A stretch of DNA of 8,177 nucleotides. It comes from Thermoleophilia bacterium (GTDB taxonomy: Bacteria > Actinomycetota > Thermoleophilia > Gaiellales > Gaiellaceae). Both the position numbers and the translations under genes were made by a program. The notes beneath the pieces were generated by a model. That model was given only the letters and a program-made list of their open reading frames with translations, ran no database searches and had not been told where the DNA came from. Location: contig JAICLM010000087.1 of NCBI GenBank assembly GCA_025927435.1, forward strand, positions 1 to 8,177, written 5' to 3'. Positions within the stretch are counted from its first letter, which is position 1. Every line of letters begins with the position of its first letter. Below, in pieces: positions 1-5,395 of this stretch.

Positions 1-112
1 GCCCGACATCACGCGGGCCCAGCAGCTGCTCAGCTGGGAGCCCGAGATCTCGCTCGAGGAAGGGCTCTCCCGGCTCCTGCGCGAGCAGGGCCGCGAGCCG
101 ATCGGCGTCTGA
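1..112 (+). CDS. NAD-dependent sugar-nucleotide epimerase/decarboxylase, C-terminal end only
   Basis: Only the last 36 residues are in the window. The reading frame enters at base 2 and stops with TGA at 110-112. The segment PDITRAQQLLSWEP followed by SLEEGL matches the usual C-terminal end of extended short-chain dehydrogenases that act on nucleotide sugars, such as UDP-glucuronate decarboxylase and dTDP-glucose dehydratase relatives. In that family 'PDI..A...LGWEP...LEEGL' forms the last helix of the substrate domain. The Rossmann fold and the YxxxK active site lie upstream and cannot be seen, so the exact substrate is not determined. The stop codon overlaps the proposed CTG start of hemE (CTGA, 109-112), which suggests co-transcription with the haem genes. 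I know of no functional link between the two. The family call is fairly safe; UDP-xylose synthase is only the likeliest member. Confidence 0.75.
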   Translation, partial: PDITRAQQLLSWEPEISLEEGLSRLLREQGREPIGV

Positions 113-1140
113 GCACCGAACCGCTTCTCGTCCGTACGCTGAGGCGTGAGCCGGCCGAGCGGACGCCGGTCTGGTTCATGCGGCAGGCCGGGCGATCGCT
201 GCCCGAGTACCGGGCGCTGCGAGAGCGGCACGGTTTCTTCGAGATCGCCGGAACGCCGGAGCTCTGCGCCGAGGTGACGCTGCAGCCGGTGCGCCGGCAC
301 GGGGTGGACGCCGCCGTCCTCTTCGCGGACATCATGTCGCCGGTCCTCGGGATGGGCGTCGAGGTCGAGCTCGTCGAGGGGGTCGGGCCGGTCGTGGGGG
401 AGCGGATCGACTCGGCCGCCGCCGTCGAGCAGTTGCGGGTCAGCGAGCCCGAGGAGTGGGCGGCACCGATCCTCGAGGCCGTGCGGCTCGTGCGCGGCGA
501 GCTCGAGCCGGACCGGGCGCTCGTCGGCTTCTGCGGCGGGCCGTTCACCGTCGCCGGCTACCTCGTCGAAGGACGCCCGAGCCGCGACTTCGTCCGCACG
601 AAGACGCTCATGTACCGCGAGCCGGAGACGTGGCACGCGCTGATGGAGCGGCTCACGGAGCAGTTCGCGCGCTACGTCGCGGCGACGGCGGCGACCGGTG
701 CCGACGCGATCCAGCTCTTCGACTCCTGGGTCGGCGCCCTGTCCGTCTCCGACTACCGCGAGTTCGTCGCTCCCTACTCGGCGCGGGTGCTCGGGGCCGC
801 GGGAGTGCCGACGATCCACTTCGGCACCGGGACGACGACGCAGCTCCTCGCCGAGATGGCGGCCGCCGGCGGCAGCGCGGTGGGCGTCGACTGGCGCATC
901 TCGCTCGACGACGCCTGGACGGTTGTGGGCGAGGAGCGGGCGATCCAGGGCAACCTCGAGCCCGCCGTCCTGCTCGGCCCCTGGGAGCGCGCTGAGTGGG
1001 CAGCGCTCGACGTCCTGCGCCGAGCGGCCGGCCGGCCGGGTCACGTCTTCAACCTCGGTCACGGCGTCCTGCCGCAGACCGACCCGGACGTGCTCACGCG
1101 GCTCGCGGAGCTGGTGCGCAGCTACGGTCACGCCGCATGA
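109..1140 (+). CDS. hemE: Uroporphyrinogen III decarboxylase
   Basis: This cytoplasmic enzyme removes four acetate carboxyl groups from uroporphyrinogen III to give coproporphyrinogen III. With the CTG start it has 343 residues, close to the usual 340-355. Family landmarks are all present: MRQAGRSLPEYR (residues 24-35, with the arginines that hold the substrate), LFADIMSP with the essential Asp74, FCGGPFTVAGYLVEG with Tyr151, FDSWVG (205-210) and FNLGHGVLPQT with His318. The start is unusual. The first ATG, at 178, falls inside the conserved FMRQAGR motif and would remove the conserved RTPVWF strand. The frame upstream has no ATG, GTG or TTG. CTG at 109-111 gives an N-terminus (STEPLLVRTLRREP) that aligns with other HemE proteins and overlaps the previous stop as CTGA. 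No clear Shine-Dalgarno sequence is seen, so translation is probably coupled. The stop overlaps the hemH start (ATGA). Confidence 0.95.
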   Translation: MSTEPLLVRTLRREPAERTPVWFMRQAGRSLPEYRALRERHGFFEIAGTPELCAEVTLQPVRRHGVDAAVLFADIMSPVLGMGVEVELVEGVGPVVGERIDSAAAVEQLRVSEPEEWAAPILEAVRLVRGELEPDRALVGFCGGPFTVAGYLVEGRPSRDFVRTKTLMYREPETWHALMERLTEQFARYVAATAATGADAIQLFDSWVGALSVSDYREFVAPYSARVLGAAGVPTIHFGTGTTTQLLAEMAAAGGSAVGVDWRISLDDAWTVVGEERAIQGNLEPAVLLGPWERAEWAALDVLRRAAGRPGHVFNLGHGVLPQTDPDVLTRLAELVRSYGHAA

Positions 1141-2018
1141 AGAGCGCCGTCGTCCTCATGGCGTACGGCTCGCCCGAGCGCCTCGCGGACGTTCCCGCCT
1201 ACTACGCTGACATCCGAGGCGGCCGTCCGATCGCGCCCGAACATCTGGCGGATCTTGTCGAGCGCTACCGGCGGCTCGGCATCGAGGACTCCTCGCCGCT
1301 GAACGCGATCACCGAGCAGACGCGCGCCGCCCTCGAGGCCGAGCTCGGCCTGCCGGTCTTCACCGGGATGAAGCACTGGACGCCGCGGATTGCTGACGCG
1401 GCCGAGGCGGCGGTCTCGGGAGGCGCCGAGCAGATCGTGGGCCTCGTCCTCGCGCCGCACTACTCGGCGCTCTCGATCGCTGGCTACCGCGAGCAGCTCG
1501 AGCGCGCGCTCGCGGGACGCTGCGAGCTGCGGTTCGTGGAGAGCTGGCACGACGAGCCCGGCTTCGTCGAGCTCCTCGCCGACCGCGTCCGCGGCACCGA
1601 AGCCCACGTCGTTTTCACCGCGCACTCGCTGCCGGCGCGGATCCTCGAGGAGGGCGATCCGTATCGCGACCAGCTGCTCGAGACGTCGCGGCTCGTCGCC
1701 GAGGCGGCGGGCCTTGCCGCGTGGAGCTTCTCCTTCCAGAGCGAGTCACCGACCGGCGAGCCATGGCTCGGGCCGGACATCCTCGATCACCTGGACGCGC
1801 TGCGCCGGCAGGGCGTCGAGCGCGTCCTCGTCTGTCCCGTCGGTTTCGTCTCCGACCACCTGGAGATCCGCTGGGATCTGGACGTCGAAGCGCGGGAGAC
1901 CGCGAGGGAGCTCGGGCTGCAACTCGAACGGATCGAGATGCCAAATGCGGACCCGCAGCTGGTGGGCACGCTTGGACTAATTGTGCGCAGGGCCCTGTCG
2001 GTACCGTCAACCGTGTGA
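1137..2018 (+). CDS. hemH: Ferrochelatase, probably coproporphyrin III type
   Basis: This enzyme inserts Fe2+ into a porphyrin; the gene is also called cpfC in organisms using the coproporphyrin route. It has 293 residues, slightly short for the family. The N-terminus LMAYGSP carries Tyr10, which corresponds to Tyr13 of the Bacillus subtilis enzyme. That tyrosine is typical of coproporphyrin ferrochelatases. The iron-binding and catalytic pair is visible as His163 in FTAHSLP and Glu243 in DHLEIRWDLD. SPLNAIT (residues 53-59) and LAPHYS (105-110) are further family motifs. I see no C-terminal cysteine cluster for a [2Fe-2S] centre and no membrane anchor. ATG at 1137 overlaps the hemE stop (ATGA) and is preferred over an upstream in-frame ATG at 996, whose extension is arginine-rich and lies within hemE. 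The product coproporphyrin would need HemY/CgoX and HemQ/ChdC, neither of which is in this window. The ferrochelatase call is firm; the coproporphyrin specificity is inferred. Confidence 0.94.
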   Translation: MKSAVVLMAYGSPERLADVPAYYADIRGGRPIAPEHLADLVERYRRLGIEDSSPLNAITEQTRAALEAELGLPVFTGMKHWTPRIADAAEAAVSGGAEQIVGLVLAPHYSALSIAGYREQLERALAGRCELRFVESWHDEPGFVELLADRVRGTEAHVVFTAHSLPARILEEGDPYRDQLLETSRLVAEAAGLAAWSFSFQSESPTGEPWLGPDILDHLDALRRQGVERVLVCPVGFVSDHLEIRWDLDVEARETARELGLQLERIEMPNADPQLVGTLGLIVRRALSVPSTV

Positions 2019-2290
2019 GCTCGCGCACCTGTCCAGACTGGCCCGAGTTGATGGAGATCGCGCCGGAGCTCCAGTTCAAGCACTACACCGTGGCCGAGGC
2101 GAGGCTCCCGGCGGACGCCCTCATGCAGATCCCCGAGGTTCCCCTCTCGGACGTGGCCCTGTGCTGCGATCTCGAGCGCCACGTCTTCTGGGTCGAGCAC
2201 ACGGAGCCGAGCGTGGCCGACGCGCTCCGCTCGAGCCACTGGTTCGAGGTGCGCGACTGGGTCGCCGCCGGCCGCCCCGGCGCGCTCTAG
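2015..2290 (+). CDS. Conserved-looking small protein of unknown function behind ferrochelatase
   Basis: A 91-residue soluble protein that I do not recognise as a named family. The GTG start at 2015-2017 overlaps the hemH stop (GTGA), the same junction type as its neighbours. The stop is TAG at 2288-2290. The composition is that of a real acidic protein rather than a shadow frame: many Glu, Asp, Leu and aromatic residues and few Arg runs. It begins SSRTCPDWPELMEIAPELQ, contains FKHYTVAEARLP (residues 21-32) and CCDLERHVFWVEHTEP (50-65), and ends near HWFEVRDW (75-82). There is no signal peptide or membrane segment. Three cysteines (6, 50, 51) and four histidines (23, 56, 62, 75) could bind metal, and Cys6-Pro7 has the form of a haem regulatory motif. 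Position behind hemH suggests a role in iron or haem handling, but that is inference only. No good Shine-Dalgarno is seen, so coupling to hemH is likely. Confidence 0.72.
   Translation: MSSRTCPDWPELMEIAPELQFKHYTVAEARLPADALMQIPEVPLSDVALCCDLERHVFWVEHTEPSVADALRSSHWFEVRDWVAAGRPGAL
2287..2290. other. Convergent stop codons sharing CTAG
   Basis: The palindrome CTAG contains the plus-strand TAG of the 91-residue gene (2288-2290) and the minus-strand TAG of the hydroxyacid dehydrogenase (2289-2287). The two genes therefore end within each other with no intergenic DNA. I see no hairpin followed by a T-run on either side, so no intrinsic terminator is supported here. Confidence 0.9.
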
Positions 2291-3177
2291 CCGGAGACTG
2301 CGTTCGGAAGCGGCTCGCCGCGGAGGAAGGCGAGGACATTGTCGACGAGCACGCGGGTCATCGCCTCCCGCGTCTCGACCGTAGCGCTCGCGATGTGGGG
2401 CGTGAGGACGACGTTCGGAAGGTCGAGCAGGCGCTCCGGCACCCTCGGTTCCTCGGCGAACACGTCCAGGCCGGCGGAGATACGGCCCGACACGAGCTCG
2501 TCCCCGAGTGCTTCCTCGTCGACGATCGCTCCGCGCGCGGTGTTGACGAGCGTCGCGCCGTCCTGGAGCAGCGCGAGCCGCTCACGAGAGATGAGGCCCT
2601 CCGTTTCCGGCGTCAGCGGCACGTGCAGAGAGACCACGTCGGTACGCCGCAGAAGCTCGTCGAGCGGGAGCCCGTCCCTGCGGCGGTGGTGGATCACGCG
2701 CATCCCGAACGCCTCCGCGCGCCGGGCGACCTCGGAGCCGATCCGCCCCATCCCGACGAGGCCGAGCGACGAGCCTGCGAGGTCGCGTCCGAGCAGCTCC
2801 GGACGTGCCCAGCCGCGCTCCCAGCGTCCCTCGCGGACGAACCGATCCGAGGCGACGAGATGGCGGCGGCAGGCGAGGATCAGCGCCAGCGTGAGATCCG
2901 CCACCGCGGCGTCGAGCACGCCGGGGGTGTTCGCCACGGCGACCCCGCGCTCGCGGCATGCGACGACGTCCACGCGGTCGTAGCCGACGCCATAGTTCGC
3001 CACCAACCGCAGGTCGGGCAAGAGATCGAGCTCGCCCGGACCGACCGCGACGACCGCCTCCGCGAGGACGTCGACGCCGGGCAGCGGCTCCGGGGGCGGC
3101 CACGACTCGAGCACCGTCACGTCCGGCAAGTCGTCCCAGGCCGGCCCAGGAAACGTCTGCGTCGCTGCAATCGTCAC
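2287..3177 (-). CDS. D-isomer-specific 2-hydroxyacid dehydrogenase
   Basis: A cytoplasmic NAD(P)-dependent oxidoreductase interconverting a 2-keto acid and a D-2-hydroxy acid; glyoxylate, hydroxypyruvate or a similar small acid is the likeliest substrate. It has 296 residues, a little shorter than the usual 310-330 because the N-terminal catalytic lobe is short. Residues 63-69 (GVGYDRV) and NTPGVLDAAVAD (83-94) belong to the substrate lobe. The Rossmann motif is GLVGMGRIG (139-147). The catalytic triad is Arg215 in NTARGAIVDE, Glu243 in DVFAEEP and His261 in LTPHIAS. The stretch after the second strand is HHRRR (163-167), without the acidic residue typical of NAD specificity, so NADPH use is likely by inference. 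The GTG start at 3177 overlaps the stop of the PolX-like gene (GTGA) and has GGAG about 11 bases upstream. The exact substrate cannot be told from sequence alone. Confidence 0.93.
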   Translation of the reverse strand: MTIAATQTFPGPAWDDLPDVTVLESWPPPEPLPGVDVLAEAVVAVGPGELDLLPDLRLVANYGVGYDRVDVVACRERGVAVANTPGVLDAAVADLTLALILACRRHLVASDRFVREGRWERGWARPELLGRDLAGSSLGLVGMGRIGSEVARRAEAFGMRVIHHRRRDGLPLDELLRRTDVVSLHVPLTPETEGLISRERLALLQDGATLVNTARGAIVDEEALGDELVSGRISAGLDVFAEEPRVPERLLDLPNVVLTPHIASATVETREAMTRVLVDNVLAFLRGEPLPNAVSG

Positions 3178-4772
3178 GGCCGGAGTATCTCCGCGAGCGG
3201 CCGTGTATTGAGGACGTCTCCCGCCTTCGCCCAGCCTCGGCGCGCCGTGGTCACCGCGAGCCGCATGTTCGAGAGCCCCTGCACCGAATGCGCGTCCGTC
3301 GAGCAGACGATCGGCACGCCGGCCTCGACGGCGACCCGCACCTCCTCGTCGCGCAGGTCGAGCCGGTCGGGGAGGCCGTTCGTCTCGAGCGCGACACCGG
3401 TCTCCAGCGCGACCTCGATCGTACGCTCCAGATCGAGTGCGTTCGGCGGACGGTGGTTGAGGATCCGCCCGCGCGGATGGCTGAGGCAGCGCACCGCGGG
3501 ATGGCGCATCGCCTCGGTTACCCGCGCCGTCAGCTCGGTCCCGGAAAGACGCTGGCCGGCGTGGAGAGAGAGCTGCACCCACTCGAGCTCCGCGAGGACG
3601 TCGTCCGGCAGGTCGAGGGTGCCGTCGGCGCGGATGTCGCACTCGGTGCCGCGCAGCACTCGGAAGGGCGCGAGCGCTTCGTTGGCAGCAGCGATCTCCT
3701 CGGCCTGGCGCCGCAGGCTGTCCGCATCGAGTCCGGGAACGACGCGCACGTTCGGCGTGTGGTCGCAGATCGCGAGGTACTCGTAGCCGCGGTCGCGGGC
3801 GGCTGTGGCCATCTCGAGCACGGATGCCTTCCCGTCCGACCACGTCGTATGGCAGTGGAGGTCGCCTCGAAGATCGGACTCCTCCACGAGACGCGGCGGC
3901 TCGTCGGCGAAAGGCGCCTCTCGCAGCTCCGGCGGCAGCCGGGGGACGCCGAGCTGCTCGTAGACCTCGTCCTCGGTCGCTGCCTCCGGAAGCGGCTCGA
4001 GTGCGGCGACGTAGGCCTCCGATCCGGTCGCCCGCACCAGCTCCGTCCCGAACCGCGCCGGCTGCGCGGCCACGAGCTCGACCGGGATGCCCTCGACCGT
4101 GACGCCGACCGCGCGCCGCACGTCGCGCTCCAGCACCGCGACCACCTCGGGCTGCGCGACGAATCGCTCGAGCGCGCCGGCCGCCGTGGAGACGAGCACG
4201 ATCCGGTGCACGAGCTCGCAGCCGCGCCGCAGCTCCCCCGCAGGGACGGCATCGAGCGGATCCGCGAGCGCGGCGGCGAGTGCGAGCGCGCGGTTCCGCG
4301 TCAGGCCGCGCCGGGCCGGCTGCGGATCGCGGGACAGCGCCGCGAGCACCTTGGCCTCGGTCGCGGGACCGACCCCGGGCGCGTCTCGCAGCCGCCCGGC
4401 CTCCGCGGCCGCCCGCAGCTCGTCCGCCGTCCGGATCCCGAGCGCTCGACCGAGCGCCACGAGGCGCTGCGGTCCGAGACCGAGGTAGCGGCCGAGCGCA
4501 ACGAGCTCGGGCTCCACCTCCCGCTCCAGCACCTCCAGCTCGGCGATCCGCCCCGTCTCCACCAGCTCCCGTAGTCGGCGCTCGATGCCCGGCCCGATGC
4601 CGCGCAGCTCGCGCACGCGGCCGGCGCGCACGAGCTCCTCGACGTGTGCCGGCGTCGCGCGGATGAGGTCGGCCGCGCGGCGATAGGCGCGGACGCTCCA
4701 GTGCGCGGCGCCCGCGAGGTCGAGCAACGCGGCGTAGGCGTCGAGCGTGCGAGCGATCTCGGCGTTGTCCAC
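3174..4772 (-). CDS. PolX-like protein with intact PHP phosphoesterase and degenerate polymerase site
   Basis: A 532-residue homologue of bacterial DNA polymerase X (usually about 570). In order: an N-terminal pol-beta-like helical domain (about 1-75) with helix-hairpin-helix GIGPGIERRL (58-67), a second one (GVGPATEAKVL, 133-143), a reduced palm and thumb (about 160-290), and a PHP domain (about 300-532). The PHP metal ligands are complete: His306 and His308 (HCHT), Asp337-His338, Glu377, His404, His432, Asp493 and His495, so 3'-5' exonuclease or phosphoesterase activity is expected. The polymerase centre is not intact. The motif normally reading AGSLRR...E.V.D.D reads AGELRRGCELVHRIV (178-192), with Arg190 and Val192 in place of two catalytic Asp and Glu180 in place of the Ser. 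The third Asp is Glu232, and much of the thumb is missing. GTG at 4772 is chosen because upstream sequence is low-complexity and overlaps cofC; GGGGAG lies 11 bases before it. Likely a DNA repair or nucleic-acid end-processing enzyme. Confidence 0.88.
   Translation of the reverse strand: MDNAEIARTLDAYAALLDLAGAAHWSVRAYRRAADLIRATPAHVEELVRAGRVRELRGIGPGIERRLRELVETGRIAELEVLEREVEPELVALGRYLGLGPQRLVALGRALGIRTADELRAAAEAGRLRDAPGVGPATEAKVLAALSRDPQPARRGLTRNRALALAAALADPLDAVPAGELRRGCELVHRIVLVSTAAGALERFVAQPEVVAVLERDVRRAVGVTVEGIPVELVAAQPARFGTELVRATGSEAYVAALEPLPEAATEDEVYEQLGVPRLPPELREAPFADEPPRLVEESDLRGDLHCHTTWSDGKASVLEMATAARDRGYEYLAICDHTPNVRVVPGLDADSLRRQAEEIAAANEALAPFRVLRGTECDIRADGTLDLPDDVLAELEWVQLSLHAGQRLSGTELTARVTEAMRHPAVRCLSHPRGRILNHRPPNALDLERTIEVALETGVALETNGLPDRLDLRDEEVRVAVEAGVPIVCSTDAHSVQGLSNMRLAVTTARRGWAKAGDVLNTRPLAEILRP
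3181..3193 (-). promoter_or_regulatory. Ribosome binding site inside a short inverted repeat before the dehydrogenase
   Basis: Five bases (CGGAG, 3181-3185) and their reverse complement (CTCCG, 3189-3193) flank a three-base loop. On the minus strand the first arm contains the GGAG that should serve the GTG start at 3177. Pairing would hide the ribosome binding site unless ribosomes finishing the upstream gene open it. This fits translational coupling at the GTGA overlap. The stem is short and GC-rich DNA makes such repeats by chance, so the regulatory reading is weak. Confidence 0.35.
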
Positions 4773-4790
4773 GGGGCTAGTGTCTCCCCA
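4772..4790. promoter_or_regulatory. Candidate symmetrical bidirectional leaderless promoter between the PolX-like gene and cofC
   Basis: Only 17 bases separate the divergent start codons. TAGTGT at 4778-4783 fits the TANNNT form of an actinobacterial -10 element and lies exactly six bases before the cofC ATG, so transcription would begin on the A of ATG. On the other strand GACACT (4784-4779) has the key A2 and T6 and lies six bases before the GTG of the PolX-like gene. Both are centred on 4781. No convincing -35 hexamer is visible on either side. GGGGAG (complement of 4784-4789) could instead act as a ribosome binding site for the minus-strand gene, in which case its promoter would lie inside cofC. 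Confidence 0.5.
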
Positions 4791-5395
4791 TGGCGACGGT
4801 GGTGATCCCGTTCGCGGGCCCGGAGGGGAAGACGCGGCTCCATTCCTCGACCCGGATTCGCCGCGCGCTCGCGCACGCGATGTTCTGCGACGTCCTGGCG
4901 GCATGCGTCCTCGTGGGGCACACCCGCGTCGTCACTCCGGACGAGAGGGGAGCGACCGCCGCTCGGGAGGCCGGGGCCGAGGTCGTCGCCGACCCGGGCG
5001 GCGGCCAGGGCGCCGCGGTGCAAACCGGACTGGAGGGCGTCGAGCCCGGCGGCATCCTCGTCGTCAACGCCGACGTCCCGTGCGCCGTGCCGCACGACCT
5101 CCGCTCGTTGCTCGCTGCGACACCGATCGGCGGGGTCGCGCTGGTGGAGGCCCTCGACGGGACGACGAATGCCCTCAGCCTCCCGGCTCCCGACGCGTTC
5201 GCGCCGCTCTACGGCCCTGGCAGTTCCGACCGCTTTCGCGCGCACGCCGCGTCCCTCGGCCTGGAGGCCGTCTCCGTCTCCGTGCCCAACCTCGCCGAGG
5301 ACGTGGACACCATGGAAGACCTTGCCCGGCTGCAGCTGCGCGCCGGCCCGCGCACCCAAGCCTGTCTCTCCGACCTCGAGAGGAGCGTCGCTTGA
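4790..5395 (+). CDS. cofC: F420 side-chain guanylyltransferase (2-phospho-L-lactate or phosphoenolpyruvate type)
   Basis: CofC/FbiD uses GTP to activate a three-carbon phospho acid (2-phospholactate in archaea, phosphoenolpyruvate in mycobacteria) for CofD/FbiA. The protein has 201 residues, near the usual size, and a MobA-like nucleotidyltransferase fold. Visible landmarks are IPFAGPEGKTRL (6-17, GTP-binding loop), DPGGGQGAAVQTGL (68-81), LVVNADVP (90-97, with metal-binding Asp95), DGTTNAL (123-129), YGPGSSDRF (141-149) and LAEDVDTMEDL (168-178, with Asp171 and Asp173). The frame is closed by TAG at 4778-4780, so ATG 4790 is the first possible start. No Shine-Dalgarno sequence precedes it, but a -10-like hexamer lies six bases upstream, suggesting a leaderless mRNA. 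The stop overlaps the fbiA start (TTGA). Which acid is used cannot be read from the sequence; phosphoenolpyruvate is likelier if the host is actinobacterial. Confidence 0.9.
   Translation: MATVVIPFAGPEGKTRLHSSTRIRRALAHAMFCDVLAACVLVGHTRVVTPDERGATAAREAGAEVVADPGGGQGAAVQTGLEGVEPGGILVVNADVPCAVPHDLRSLLAATPIGGVALVEALDGTTNALSLPAPDAFAPLYGPGSSDRFRAHAASLGLEAVSVSVPNLAEDVDTMEDLARLQLRAGPRTQACLSDLERSVA
5381..5385 (+). promoter_or_regulatory. Ribosome binding site that fixes the TTG start of cofD/fbiA
   Basis: AGGAG ends six bases before TTG at 5392-5394. This near-ideal site supports the TTG codon, which otherwise would be an unexpected start, and places the N-terminus at NVVVLSGGVGG as in the family. Confidence 0.75.

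Noticed and set aside
996..1136. N-terminal extension of ferrochelatase from the ATG at 996
   Set aside because: The extra 47 residues are Arg/Pro-rich, lie wholly inside hemE, and are absent from the family; ATG 1137 gives the standard MAYG N-terminus.
178..1140. ATG at 178 as the hemE start
   Set aside because: It would begin inside the conserved FMRQAGR motif and delete conserved upstream residues, so CTG at 109 is preferred.
2240..2330. Possible bidirectional terminator at the convergent gene ends
   Set aside because: The GC-rich bases allow weak pairings, but I found no stable stem with a following T-run on either strand.
1981..3786. A 601-codon plus-strand open frame, the longest in the window
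   Set aside because: It runs antisense to the dehydrogenase and PolX-like genes, has an Arg/Pro/Ser-rich composition and no recognisable motif. It is a shadow created by the GC-rich codon bias.
2958..4574. A 538-codon plus-strand open frame over the PolX-like gene
   Set aside because: It is antisense to a gene with complete PHP and helix-hairpin-helix motifs; the translation is Arg/His-rich and without domain signs.
4301..5359. A 352-codon minus-strand open frame crossing the divergent start region
   Set aside because: It covers cofC antisense and the 5' part of the PolX-like gene in another frame, and it lacks any conserved motif.
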